Assembly: GCA_049347715.1 (NCBI GenBank)
Contig: CP186339.1
Location: 496,001 to 560,000, forward strand
DNA: 64,000 nucleotides
Direction of reading: 5' to 3'
DNA from: Thalassotalea_B piscium_A
GTDB taxonomy: Bacteria; Pseudomonadota; Gammaproteobacteria; Enterobacterales; Alteromonadaceae
Shown piece by piece: positions 18,156 to 27,152 of the stretch. The translations under genes were made by a program, and so were the position numbers. Every line of letters begins with the position of its first letter. The first letter of the stretch is position 1. The notes under the pieces are model-generated. The model was not told where the DNA came from, ran no database searches, and saw only the letters and a list, made by a program, of their open reading frames with translations.

Positions 18156-18749
18156 ATGAATTCAACGCTTATACTTGCCTCACAATCCCCTCGACGCAAA
18201 GAGTTACTTGCACAGCTAGGTTATCAGTTTGACTGTATCAGCGCAGATATTGATGAAAGCTTATTCAAAAATGAAAAGGCGAGTGACTATGTAAAACGAC
18301 TTGCGTTAGCAAAAGCCCAACATGTGGCTAAAACGCAAGCAGACACGACAATTGTTTTAGGGTCTGATACAACTGTAGTCTATCAAGGTAAGATATTAGG
18401 TAAGCCTAAAGATCTTGCTGAAAGTCACTCGATATTGTCTCAGCTCTCTAATTGTACTCATCAAGTATTAACATCTGTAGCGGCAGTACAAGCACATCAC
18501 AGTAAAGTCATCTTAGTGGCTACTCATGTCACGTTTAAAAAGTTAACTGAACGTGAGATAGTGAATTATTGGCATACGAATGAACCGCAAGATAAAGCCG
18601 GTTCTTATGGCATTCAAGGTATTGGTGGACAATTTGTAACTCATATTGATGGCAGTTACAGCGCAGTTGTTGGCTTACCTTTATTTGAGACTGCACAACT
18701 GCTTGCGGAGTTTAATTTACCCACAAGTATTCAGCGAAAAGGCGAGTAA
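18156..18749 (+). CDS. maf: Maf-type nucleotide pyrophosphatase (YhdE-like)
   Basis: A 197-residue Maf protein, a house-cleaning nucleoside triphosphate pyrophosphatase. The N-terminal signature LILASQSPRRKELL, the central GSDTTVVY with the catalytic-type Asp, and DKAGSYGIQGIGG are all present. Position beside mreD and rng matches the E. coli yhdE order, and that subgroup prefers dTTP/UTP; the exact substrate here is inferred. It is separated from mreD by one base and from rng by two bases. Confidence 0.92.
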   Translation: MNSTLILASQSPRRKELLAQLGYQFDCISADIDESLFKNEKASDYVKRLALAKAQHVAKTQADTTIVLGSDTTVVYQGKILGKPKDLAESHSILSQLSNCTHQVLTSVAAVQAHHSKVILVATHVTFKKLTEREIVNYWHTNEPQDKAGSYGIQGIGGQFVTHIDGSYSAVVGLPLFETAQLLAEFNLPTSIQRKGE

Positions 18750-18751
18750 TA

Positions 18752-20215
18752 ATGAACGGCGAATTATTAATCAATGTTACACCAAGTGAAACACGAGTCG
18801 CACTAATTGAAAATGGCGTGCTACAAGAAGTTCATGTCGAGCGTGAAGCGCGCAGAGGGCTAGTTGGGAATATTTATCTGGGTAAAGTCATTCGAGTTTT
18901 ACCAGGAATGCAAGCTGCATTTGTTGATATAAATTTAGACAAAGCTGCTTTTTTACATGCCTCTGATATTAATTCAACCTTGATACTTAATGAAGAAAAA
19001 GAGTCAAGTCAGGTGCCTGATATTCGTAGCTTAGTGCATGAAGGACAACATATTGTCGTTCAAGTTGTTAAAGACCCTCTAGGTACTAAAGGAGCTAGGC
19101 TAACTACCGATATTACAGTAGCGGCACGTTATTTAGTATTAATGCCTAATGCGAGTCATGCGGGTATTTCGCAACGGATTGAAGATGCAAGTGAACGTAA
19201 CCGATTAAAAGAAATTATTACGCCATACTGTGATGAACATCAAGGTTTTATTGTACGAACAGCCGCTGAAGGTGTTGGTGAAAATGAATTAAAGCATGAT
19301 GCGGAATTTTTACGAAGAGTGTGGTCTAAGGTATTAGAGCGTAAACAACGTAAACAAACGAAAGCGCCTTTATACCAAGATTTATCGCTTGCTTTTAGAG
19401 TGTTGCGAGACTTTGTTGGCATTTCGTTAGAGCGTATCAGAGTTGACTCTAAGTTAACATTTGATCAATTAAGTGAATTTACCAATGAGTTTGTGCCAGA
19501 GTTGACCGAAGTGATGGAATACTATCCTGGGGAACGACCTATTTTCGATCTGTTTGATGTTGAAAATGAAATTCAAAGAGCATTGCACCGAAAAATTACG
19601 TTGAAGTCGGGGGGCTATTTGATAATAGATCAAACGGAAGCCATGACCACTATTGATATTAATACCGGCGCTTTTGTGGGGCACCGGAATTTGGAAGAAA
19701 CTATTTTTAATACCAATATTGAAGCAACTCAAGCTATCGCTAGACAATTAAGGCTACGTAATTTGGGTGGCATTATTATTGTTGATTTTATCGATATGAT
19801 CGACGAAGACCATAAGAAACGTGTGTTGCATAGCCTTGAGTCTGCTATGGTTAAGGATAAAGTTAAATTTAGTATTAGCGGTTTTTCAGCGTTAGGTTTA
19901 GTTGAAATGACACGCAAGCGAACACGAGAAAGCCTTGAGCATATTTTATGCGGGGAATGCGAAGTTTGTTCAGGACGAGGTAATTTAAAAACTGTTGAAA
20001 CAGTCTGTTATGAAATTCTAAGGGAGATTGTTAGGGTTAATCGTGCTTACGATGCTGACAAGTTTATTGTTTATGCGTCAACATTAGTGAGTGAGTCACT
20101 CATTAATGATGAGTATCATAATCTCGCTGAGTTAGAAGTTTTTATTGGTAAGCAAATTAAAGTGCAAACAGAAACTATGTATAATCAAGAGCAGTTTGAC
20201 GTTGTTATGATGTGA
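18752..20215 (+). CDS. rng: Ribonuclease G
   Basis: A 487-residue RNase E/G family endoribonuclease that matures the 16S rRNA 5' end and degrades mRNAs. The N terminus has the S1-type RNA-binding region (GNIYLGKVIRVLPGMQAAFV). The catalytic region has TIDINTGAFVG and the metal-binding aspartates of IIIVDFIDM, and a zinc-link CGECEVCSGRG follows. The length fits RNase G, without the long RNase E C-terminal scaffold. It closes the mreBCD-maf-rng run. Confidence 0.96.
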   Translation: MNGELLINVTPSETRVALIENGVLQEVHVEREARRGLVGNIYLGKVIRVLPGMQAAFVDINLDKAAFLHASDINSTLILNEEKESSQVPDIRSLVHEGQHIVVQVVKDPLGTKGARLTTDITVAARYLVLMPNASHAGISQRIEDASERNRLKEIITPYCDEHQGFIVRTAAEGVGENELKHDAEFLRRVWSKVLERKQRKQTKAPLYQDLSLAFRVLRDFVGISLERIRVDSKLTFDQLSEFTNEFVPELTEVMEYYPGERPIFDLFDVENEIQRALHRKITLKSGGYLIIDQTEAMTTIDINTGAFVGHRNLEETIFNTNIEATQAIARQLRLRNLGGIIIVDFIDMIDEDHKKRVLHSLESAMVKDKVKFSISGFSALGLVEMTRKRTRESLEHILCGECEVCSGRGNLKTVETVCYEILREIVRVNRAYDADKFIVYASTLVSESLINDEYHNLAELEVFIGKQIKVQTETMYNQEQFDVVMM

Positions 20216-20281
20216 TTGACGGGTAAAATTAGCTGATTGTTGTATATGTGGATCTAGTTAAATGTTATTAAAAGAGTGTGA

Positions 20282-23200
20282 ATGAGTATTTCTAAAGTTT
20301 CAAACCGTTGGTTAAACCGTTTTTACAAAATCATCGCAATTTTGTTGGTTACCTTCGCGGTTTTGATCAGCTCGTTAAGGTTATTATTACCTTATGCTCA
20401 TAATTATCGTCTTGATTTTCAAAACTATATAAATTCTACCTATCAAAGTAATATTGTTATTGGCTCACTCCACATGGATTGGACAAGTTCTGGACCGTCT
20501 ATGGTTGCCAATAATGTGAGTTTTTTGCAAACGGATGGCGCAGAGATTTTTATTGGTTCCATTGATTTTAACCTTGATTTTTGGCGTAGTCTTCGTCAAT
20601 TAAACTTGGTCACTAAAGCCTTAACGCTTGATGGCGTGAAAGTTTTTGTTGATAAAACACTCATTAAAAAAGCAGGTGACAATCAACAGCTAACGCTTGT
20701 TGATAATGTGATTGACCTATTTTTACAACGTATTAATCGTTTTTCGTTAAATAATAGCCAAGTTGTTTATCGCACGGAAAAAGCGGAAAGAATTTTTTTA
20801 ATTAATGAATTAAATTGGCTTAATCGAGGTAATCAACATCGTGCTGAAGGGCAAGTCATTATTGATGGCTTAACTTCAAACAATTTGAATATTTCGCTAG
20901 CTGTTGAAGGAAAAAAACTGACTGAAATGCAAGGCATGCTTTATGTGAAAGCAAATAAAGTCAATATTACGCCTTGGCTTGATAAAGTGTTAGCGATTAA
21001 AGATGAAGATACCCACTCTTCAATTAATTTTGATGCTTGGTTATCAATAGAAAAGGGCGGCATTCATAAAGTGCAAGTCGCTTTGGGCGATAACCAAATT
21101 GCATGGCAACACTTAGCAAGCACTCAAACGTTCGATGTCAAACAAGGGCATCTATTATTTGATAATATTGATGACAGTCAAAACTTTACATTAAATACCT
21201 CATCACTGTCTTTTAGCTCTAATGATCGAAATTGGCAACCGTTGCAGATCGCTGTGACTGCTAAAAATAATGAATATCATGGCTATATGTCAACGCTAGA
21301 TGCAAAAGGTATTGCGCAATTAGTCCCATTATTCACTAATCATACTGAAGTCAGAGAATTGCTTTATGGTTTATCGCCAGAGGGAAGTATTCATGATTTA
21401 CTTTGGCAATTCAAAGAGGAGCAGCTGAGTGTAAATGCACAGTTTTCTGAATTGGCGGTGAATTATTATCAAGGTATTCCTAAAGTAAACCATGTTTCTG
21501 GCGAAGTTATCTATCGTGACAAACAATTGTTGATTAACTTGAATAGTCAAAATGGAGAGATTGATTTTAATAAACATTTTATTCAACCGATCCCTTATCA
21601 GAGTTTAGCAGCCACCGTATCTTTATTTTTTAAAACGAACCAATTTTTGACTAAAGTGGAAAATATTGAATTTTTATCGGATGAGATCACCCTTTCTGGT
21701 GAGTTAGCTGTAGAGGCGATAAATGAGCAGCCTGTGACCATGGCATTGTTAGTTGATCTGCAGAATGTTGATGCTAAAAATGCTTCCCATTACTATCCTC
21801 AGTTGTTAATGGGAAAAGACCTAGTTAACTATTTAAATCAATCGCTAATTAGTGGTCAAGTAAAACAAGCACAAGTCTTATTTAATGGGCCTTTGGTCGA
21901 GTTTCCTTTTACGCAACATCAGGGGGTTTTTACTGTTGATGCTGAGTTGATAAATTCAACATTCCAATTTGATCCTAAATGGTCTGCTATAAAGAATTTT
22001 AACGGTAATTTAAATTTTACTAACAATAGTATGCTGATCACTGGCCGTTCTGGTTTACTTGAAGGGATAGATGTTACCGGTGTTACAGCTCGAATAGATG
22101 AATTGATTGGAGCACAAATTTTACAGATAGATGCAGGTTTTGCGCAAACACAAGCCAATGATGTTACTCGTTTAATGCAAAAAAGTCCGTTAGCTGATAG
22201 CGTTGGGGCAGTTTTAGAACAGGTAAAAATTAGTGATGATATAGCAGGGACTTTTGCTCTAACAATTCCTTTAGCAGACACACATAATACGGTTGCTAAA
22301 GGGACAGTACATTTCTCCAATAACCAAGTGGCATTACAAGCACCGGCGATGCTGTTTAAACAAGTTAACGGACAACTTAATTTTACCAATGATGTTATCA
22401 CTACTGAAAATATTGCGTTGCTTTGGCGTGATATGCCGTTGAAATTAAATGTTACTGCCAAAACAAACGCTAATTATTATCAAACAGATATCAATATTAA
22501 TGCGCTTTGGCCTCAACAATCGTGGCAACAGCAATTACCCCAATTACTGAAATCTTATGCTGAAGGTCCAATACAGTGGCAAGGTGAGTTAACCCTCAAA
22601 AATGGTGATGATGGGCAGTTTAACTATGAGTTATCTGTGCTTTCTGATTTAGCTGATACACAGTTAAAACTACCTGCACCTTATACCAAAGCAAAAGGGA
22701 AGAAACGCTCAGTGTTTGCTAAGGTCAAGGGTGACATTAAGCAATCAACAATAGATGCAGTTGTTGGCGAACAATTTAACTTTTATGGCGTGTTAGATCA
22801 CGACTTAGCGACTTTTTCACGTGCCCATTTAATATTAGGGCGTGAAGACATGTTGTTACCTTTAAGTGGTTTTCATATAACGGCGAACCTCGCTGAAGCA
22901 GACCTCCTGCAGTGGCAACCTTTAGTTGTGGATATTATTGATTCAATCGCCGAAATCCCAGCAAGTAATAATAATACGCCTCCTTTATTAGCCCAGCCTC
23001 AACGTATTCGCGGTAATATTGCACAATTGCATTTATTAGATGAGACACTCGATGATGTCTCGTTTAATTTACTTGATCAACAATCGTGGTGGTTGCTAGA
23101 ACTTACTAGTGAACAAGCCAGGGCTGATGTGAAATTTTTTCCTGATTGGCTCAAACAAGGCATTGCGGTTAATGCAGATTTCATCAATATAGCAAATAAT

Positions 23201-24244
23201 GCGGTAGCGGCAAGTTCTAGTAAACAAACAGCTGTTATTCCTATTCCAGAAAAAACCAAAGCAGAGATAACCAAAGAAAATGCCATTATCGATAAGGTTT
23301 TTGCTAATGTCCCCCCAGTTAGCTTTAGTTGTAAACACTGTCAATATAATGGTCTCGATTTAGGACAAGTAGACTTTTCCATTAAACGTGAAAATGATGA
23401 GTTAATTGTCCTGAATAATTTTATTGCTAAGCGGAAAAAGAACAGTCTTAATTTTGATTTAAAATGGCAAAAACTGGGTAATGATTATTTGACTAACATT
23501 GACGGTGAGTTAGACCTTGATGATGTCGAGCAAGAACTTAAACAACTTGGCTTTGCTTCTCTTATTAAAGATAGTGGCGTTACTACCAGTTATAACCTTA
23601 AATGGCAGGGGGCACCCTATCAGTGGAATGTTGAGACACTTAATGGTGATATTAATACTCGATTAAATGATGGTTATTTAGCCGATGTTGACGATAAAGG
23701 TTTACGGATATTTTCGGTATTAAGTTTACAGTCATTAGTGAGAAAGTTAACACTCGATTTTCGTGATATTTTTAGTGACGGTATGTTTTATAGTGAAATT
23801 AATGCCAAAGCGCATATCAAAGATGGCGTGCTTTATACTGATAATGCAAAAATGAAAGGGGCCGCGGGTGACTTATCAATTAAAGGAAATACTAATTTAG
23901 TTGAAGGGAATTTAGATTACCGTATGTCTTACAAACCTAATTTCAGTTCAAGTTTACCTGCAATTGCATGGATTGCTACCTTGAATCCGGTGACTTTTTT
24001 AGGGGCGTTAGCATTAGATGAAGTGCTTATTTCTAAAGTCTGGTCCGAATTTAACTTTGAGCTCACCGGTAATATTAATGATCCTAACCTGCGAGAGGTT
24101 AATCGTAAGAGTCAAAATATTAGTGTCGGTCGGTCAACGCCACCACATATTGTAGATATTGAAGCACTTCCTCAAAGTGATAACAAAAAAGAGAATGAAC
24201 AGCCTCCAAAAGAATTCAATATGCAGGATAAAACAGATGGTTAA
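20282..24244 (+). CDS. yhdP: AsmA/TamB-like envelope protein YhdP
   Basis: A 1320-residue AsmA-superfamily protein. An N-terminal membrane segment (about residues 13-35) is followed by a very long periplasmic beta-rich body. In E. coli YhdP works with TamB and YdbH in transporting phospholipids to the outer membrane. The C-terminal region contains the conserved stretch LSLQSLVRKLTLDFRDIFSDG and later MSYKPNFSSSLPAIAWI, typical of YhdP/TIGR02099 proteins. Position after rng and before a nitrilase gene and tldD matches enteric bacteria. It overlaps the next gene by eight bases. Confidence 0.92.
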   Translation: MSISKVSNRWLNRFYKIIAILLVTFAVLISSLRLLLPYAHNYRLDFQNYINSTYQSNIVIGSLHMDWTSSGPSMVANNVSFLQTDGAEIFIGSIDFNLDFWRSLRQLNLVTKALTLDGVKVFVDKTLIKKAGDNQQLTLVDNVIDLFLQRINRFSLNNSQVVYRTEKAERIFLINELNWLNRGNQHRAEGQVIIDGLTSNNLNISLAVEGKKLTEMQGMLYVKANKVNITPWLDKVLAIKDEDTHSSINFDAWLSIEKGGIHKVQVALGDNQIAWQHLASTQTFDVKQGHLLFDNIDDSQNFTLNTSSLSFSSNDRNWQPLQIAVTAKNNEYHGYMSTLDAKGIAQLVPLFTNHTEVRELLYGLSPEGSIHDLLWQFKEEQLSVNAQFSELAVNYYQGIPKVNHVSGEVIYRDKQLLINLNSQNGEIDFNKHFIQPIPYQSLAATVSLFFKTNQFLTKVENIEFLSDEITLSGELAVEAINEQPVTMALLVDLQNVDAKNASHYYPQLLMGKDLVNYLNQSLISGQVKQAQVLFNGPLVEFPFTQHQGVFTVDAELINSTFQFDPKWSAIKNFNGNLNFTNNSMLITGRSGLLEGIDVTGVTARIDELIGAQILQIDAGFAQTQANDVTRLMQKSPLADSVGAVLEQVKISDDIAGTFALTIPLADTHNTVAKGTVHFSNNQVALQAPAMLFKQVNGQLNFTNDVITTENIALLWRDMPLKLNVTAKTNANYYQTDININALWPQQSWQQQLPQLLKSYAEGPIQWQGELTLKNGDDGQFNYELSVLSDLADTQLKLPAPYTKAKGKKRSVFAKVKGDIKQSTIDAVVGEQFNFYGVLDHDLATFSRAHLILGREDMLLPLSGFHITANLAEADLLQWQPLVVDIIDSIAEIPASNNNTPPLLAQPQRIRGNIAQLHLLDETLDDVSFNLLDQQSWWLLELTSEQARADVKFFPDWLKQGIAVNADFINIANNAVAASSSKQTAVIPIPEKTKAEITKENAIIDKVFANVPPVSFSCKHCQYNGLDLGQVDFSIKRENDELIVLNNFIAKRKKNSLNFDLKWQKLGNDYLTNIDGELDLDDVEQELKQLGFASLIKDSGVTTSYNLKWQGAPYQWNVETLNGDINTRLNDGYLADVDDKGLRIFSVLSLQSLVRKLTLDFRDIFSDGMFYSEINAKAHIKDGVLYTDNAKMKGAAGDLSIKGNTNLVEGNLDYRMSYKPNFSSSLPAIAWIATLNPVTFLGALALDEVLISKVWSEFNFELTGNINDPNLREVNRKSQNISVGRSTPPHIVDIEALPQSDNKKENEQPPKEFNMQDKTDG

Positions 24245-25067
24245 ATTATCGGTAGTACAAATGTGCTCTGTGCCTAATGTCGCTCAGAATTTAGCTTTTA
24301 TCGACGAACAGCTTTCATTGTTAGCTGTTACGGGGGAGCATATTGTATTATTACCGGAATGTTGTTTGTTTTTTGGCGGAAAAGACTCAGAGCAACTTGC
24401 CTTAGCTAAGGAAACTGCTTTAGATAACAGTTTAGTCAATGCATTAGCTGAGTTAGCTAAAAAATATCAAGTTATTTTAGTGGCCGGTAGTATTCCCCTA
24501 TTAGCTGAAAATGGTGAGAAATTTACTAATTCATGTTGCGTGTTCTCCCCGCAAGGTGAACAAATCGGTCGATATGACAAGTTACATTTATTTGATGTAG
24601 CTGTTGACGATAATGAAAAAAGTTACTCAGAATCACGCTTTACCCAAGCAGGAAGTAAAACAGCTGTATTACCAGTAACCGATGAAGTTAATCTGGGTTT
24701 GTCTATTTGTTATGATCTACGTTTCCCTGAGTTATACCGCACACTTGCTACTTTAGGGGCTAACGTGATCACAGTACCAAGTGCATTTACTAAAGTCACA
24801 GGTAAAGCCCATTGGCAGGTGTTACTTCAAAGTAGAGCGATAGAAAATCAAGTTTACATCGTTGCAGCCGGTCAGTCTGGACTGCATGAAAATGGACGAG
24901 AAACATGGGGGCATAGTATGATCATTAGCCCTTGGGGAGAAGTACTTACTTGTTTGGAAGACGAAGTAGGACTTACCACTACCACTTTCTCAGTTAAAAG
25001 TTTGCAAAAAGTACAACAAGCGATGCCAGTACAGGCACATAACCAGTTTATAACCAAGTTGAAATGA
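24237..25067 (+). CDS. Nitrilase-family amidase (deaminated glutathione amidase-like)
   Basis: A 276-residue carbon-nitrogen hydrolase. The start at 24237 (MVKLSVVQMCSVPNV) follows an AGGAT about eight bases upstream and overlaps the yhdP stop; the longer frame from 24159 lies inside yhdP. The catalytic triad is visible: Glu in LLPECCLFFG, Lys in RYDKLHLFD, Cys in LGLSICYDLRFPELYR. The RYDKLHLFD and ICYDLRFPELY motifs resemble Nit1-type enzymes that hydrolyse deaminated glutathione; this substrate is inferred. It is packed tightly between yhdP and tldD. Confidence 0.88.
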   Translation: MVKLSVVQMCSVPNVAQNLAFIDEQLSLLAVTGEHIVLLPECCLFFGGKDSEQLALAKETALDNSLVNALAELAKKYQVILVAGSIPLLAENGEKFTNSCCVFSPQGEQIGRYDKLHLFDVAVDDNEKSYSESRFTQAGSKTAVLPVTDEVNLGLSICYDLRFPELYRTLATLGANVITVPSAFTKVTGKAHWQVLLQSRAIENQVYIVAAGQSGLHENGRETWGHSMIISPWGEVLTCLEDEVGLTTTTFSVKSLQKVQQAMPVQAHNQFITKLK

Positions 25068-25068
25068 T

Positions 25069-26508
25069 ATGAATAATGTAGAGCAAGAGCTCTTGGCAGA
25101 TAGCCAGCTAGATCCCAGTTTCCTTAATAAAATTCTTTCAAGTATTCATCAGCGACAAGTTGATTTAGCCGATCTTTATTTTCAGTCGAGTTGTCATGAA
25201 TCTTGGATGCTAGAAGATGGTATCGTAAAAGAAGGTTCGTATAATATCGAACGCGGCGTTGGTGTTCGTGCCATTTCAGGTGAAAAAACAGGTTTTGCAT
25301 ATTCTGACGATATTACTCCAGAGGCACTTACCATTGCAGCAGATGCCGCGAAAGGCATTGCTAATGCGGGAAAAAGTGGCACTGTTCATGCGCTGAAAAA
25401 ACAACATGTTCCTTTGATTTATCAAGCAAATGATCCCTTATCAAGTTTAGCCCAAGAGCAAAAAATCACGCTATTACATGAGGTTGAAGCTCATGCTAGG
25501 TCGATAGATTCAAGAGTTAAACAAGTCATTGTGAGTTTATCCGGTGTGTTTGAAAAAATCTTAGTGGCTGCAAGTGATGGCACTTACGCAACAGACATTC
25601 GTCCATTAGTGAGATTGAATTGTTCAGTATTAGTTGAAGAGAATGGTAAACGCGAACGTGCAAGTGCTGGCGGCGGTGCTCGTACTGATTATGGTTATTT
25701 TTTTGAGCCTATTAATGGTAAAGCACGATACTTAAGCTATGCCGATGAAGCTGTTCGACAAGCTTTAGTTAACTTAGTGGCAACCGAAGCTCCTGCAGGA
25801 AATTTCCCTGTAATTTTAGGTAATGGTTGGCCTGGCGTTTTATTACATGAAGCTGTAGGACACGGTTTAGAAGGGGATTTTAACCGTAAAGGCTCTTCAA
25901 CATTTTCTGGCCGAATAGGCGAGAAAGTAACCTCTGAACATTGTACTATTGTTGATGACGGTACTTTGCAAAACAGACGAGGTTCTTTGTCTATTGATGA
26001 TGAAGGTACTCCATCTCAATATAATGTCTTAATTGAAAAAGGCATTCTCAAAGGTTATATGCAAGATAAACATAATGCTGGACTGATGGGGGTAAAACCT
26101 ACAGGTAATGGTCGTCGTGAATCTTATGCGCACTTACCTATGCCTCGAATGACAAATACTTATATGTTAGCCGGTGAGCATGAGCCGAAAGATATTATTG
26201 CGACAGTTAAAAAAGGGATTTATGCGCCGCATTTTGCTGGTGGGCAAGTGGATATTACCTCAGGTAAATTTGTTTTTACTAGTTCTGAAGCTTACTTAAT
26301 TGAAAATGGGGAAATCACTACGCCAATAAAAGGCGCTACTTTAATTGGCAGTGGACCTCAAGCCATGCAAAACGTCAGCATGGTAGGTAACGATCTTGCT
26401 TTAGATGCTGGGGTTGGTGTTTGTGGTAAAGATGGGCAAAGTGTGCCCGTTGGTGTTGGTCAACCCACGTTGAAAATTGATGAAATGACTGTTGGCGGTA
26501 CTCAATAG
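25069..26508 (+). CDS. tldD: Metalloprotease TldD
   Basis: A 479-residue TldD, one half of the TldD/TldE metalloprotease that degrades unfolded peptides and processes some ribosomal peptide natural products. The zinc site HEAVGHGLEGDF (HExxxH) is at about residue 262, and the conserved GGTQ C terminus is present. It starts one base after the amidase gene. Its partner tldE/pmbA is not seen within this window and is presumably elsewhere. A terminator follows (26562-26600). Confidence 0.96.
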   Translation: MNNVEQELLADSQLDPSFLNKILSSIHQRQVDLADLYFQSSCHESWMLEDGIVKEGSYNIERGVGVRAISGEKTGFAYSDDITPEALTIAADAAKGIANAGKSGTVHALKKQHVPLIYQANDPLSSLAQEQKITLLHEVEAHARSIDSRVKQVIVSLSGVFEKILVAASDGTYATDIRPLVRLNCSVLVEENGKRERASAGGGARTDYGYFFEPINGKARYLSYADEAVRQALVNLVATEAPAGNFPVILGNGWPGVLLHEAVGHGLEGDFNRKGSSTFSGRIGEKVTSEHCTIVDDGTLQNRRGSLSIDDEGTPSQYNVLIEKGILKGYMQDKHNAGLMGVKPTGNGRRESYAHLPMPRMTNTYMLAGEHEPKDIIATVKKGIYAPHFAGGQVDITSGKFVFTSSEAYLIENGEITTPIKGATLIGSGPQAMQNVSMVGNDLALDAGVGVCGKDGQSVPVGVGQPTLKIDEMTVGGTQ

Positions 26509-26561
26509 TTTATTTAAGCATATTAATTAACTTGGTTGAGTTACGTTAATAATACAATGAA

Positions 26562-26600
26562 TGAAAGGCGCTTATCTTCTGATATTAGCGTCTTTTTTAT
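26562..26600 (+). terminator. Terminator after tldD
   Basis: AAAGGCGCT (26563-26571) pairs with AGCGTCTTT (nine pairs with a G-U), ending in a TTTTTT run at about 26592-26598. It closes the yhdP-amidase-tldD unit. An in-frame ATG at 26561 just in front of this stem is therefore an unlikely gene start for the next open frame. Confidence 0.7.
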
Positions 26601-26628
26601 TTTTGGGAGCATTGTTTTTTATTCGCTT

Positions 26629-26645
26629 GTGTTATATTATCACAT
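26629..26645 (+). promoter_or_regulatory. Zur-box-like operator over a promoter
   Basis: TGTGTTATATTATCACA is a near-palindrome whose core GTTATATTATCAC (26631-26643) matches 12 of 13 positions of the gammaproteobacterial Zur core GTTATANTATAAC. A possible -35 (TTGTTT, 26612-26617) and -10 (TATTAT, 26635-26640) with a 17-base spacer place the operator on the -10 box, the usual place for zinc-dependent repression. The ATG at 26651 lies five bases beyond the palindrome. Confidence 0.7.
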
Positions 26646-26650
26646 TAATT

Positions 26651-26950
26651 ATGAAGTATACTAATCGAAAACAGAACATCATACGCCAGTTAACCAGCTT
26701 ATTTTTGCTGGTTTTTTTGTTGTTTTCTGCGGTTGGTCATACACATAAAGTTGATGTTACAAAATCTAATGGTGGCCAGCAAGAATGTTACTTGTGTCAG
26801 CATCTTTTAGATAGCGTCCCGGGCAAAATAAAGTTGGCGCCTGTTGATATTGGTCAATTCAATCAAAGTTTGGCTCAACCTTATATCGTTACTAGTTCTC
26901 AATCATTCTATTTATCTCCTCAACTTAGAGCACCACCGACAAGCTTTTAG
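26651..26950 (+). CDS. Small exported CxxC/His protein, possible zinc-uptake accessory
   Basis: A 99-residue protein with a signal peptide or anchor (about residues 12-28) followed by HTHKVD (His30, His32) and ECYLCQH (Cys46, Cys49, His51), a plausible metal site. The start at 26651 is the only Met that excludes the preceding terminator. It has no Shine-Dalgarno and the predicted promoter would start transcription within a few bases of the ATG, suggesting a leaderless mRNA. It precedes a TonB receptor with metal-binding loops and follows a Zur-like box. Similar small proteins in related bacteria are annotated as zinc chaperones; binding of zinc here is inferred. Confidence 0.65.
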   Translation: MKYTNRKQNIIRQLTSLFLLVFLLFSAVGHTHKVDVTKSNGGQQECYLCQHLLDSVPGKIKLAPVDIGQFNQSLAQPYIVTSSQSFYLSPQLRAPPTSF

Positions 26951-26962
26951 GGCTTATTCATT

Positions 26963-26983
26963 AAAGTCGCATCCTGCGTTTTT
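26963..26983 (+). terminator. Weak terminator-like hairpin after the CxxC/His gene
   Basis: CGCA (26968-26971) and TGCG (26975-26978) form a small stem, extended by A-T pairs to the T run at 26979-26983. An outer dyad AGGGCT/AGCCCT (26949-26954, 26996-27001) encloses it. It may separate the small gene from the receptor gene. Confidence 0.35.
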
Positions 26984-27152
26984 AAGTATTTGATTAGCCC
27001 TAGGTTTGTTAGCTTTATTGTCTACTTGTACTGCTTTTTTCTTAATTAGGTGTTGAATTTGATCAAAATTTCCCTAGTGAGTTATCAGTACTAAAGCTAT
27101 CAATCCTGATTTTTATATGAACTATTAATTTAAAAACTTAGGTGAAATGAAC

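Noticed and set aside
26561..26650. Longer start (ATG 26561) for the CxxC/His protein
   Set aside because: It would begin at the base of the tldD terminator stem and run through the Zur-like promoter; the ATG at 26651 explains the sequence better.
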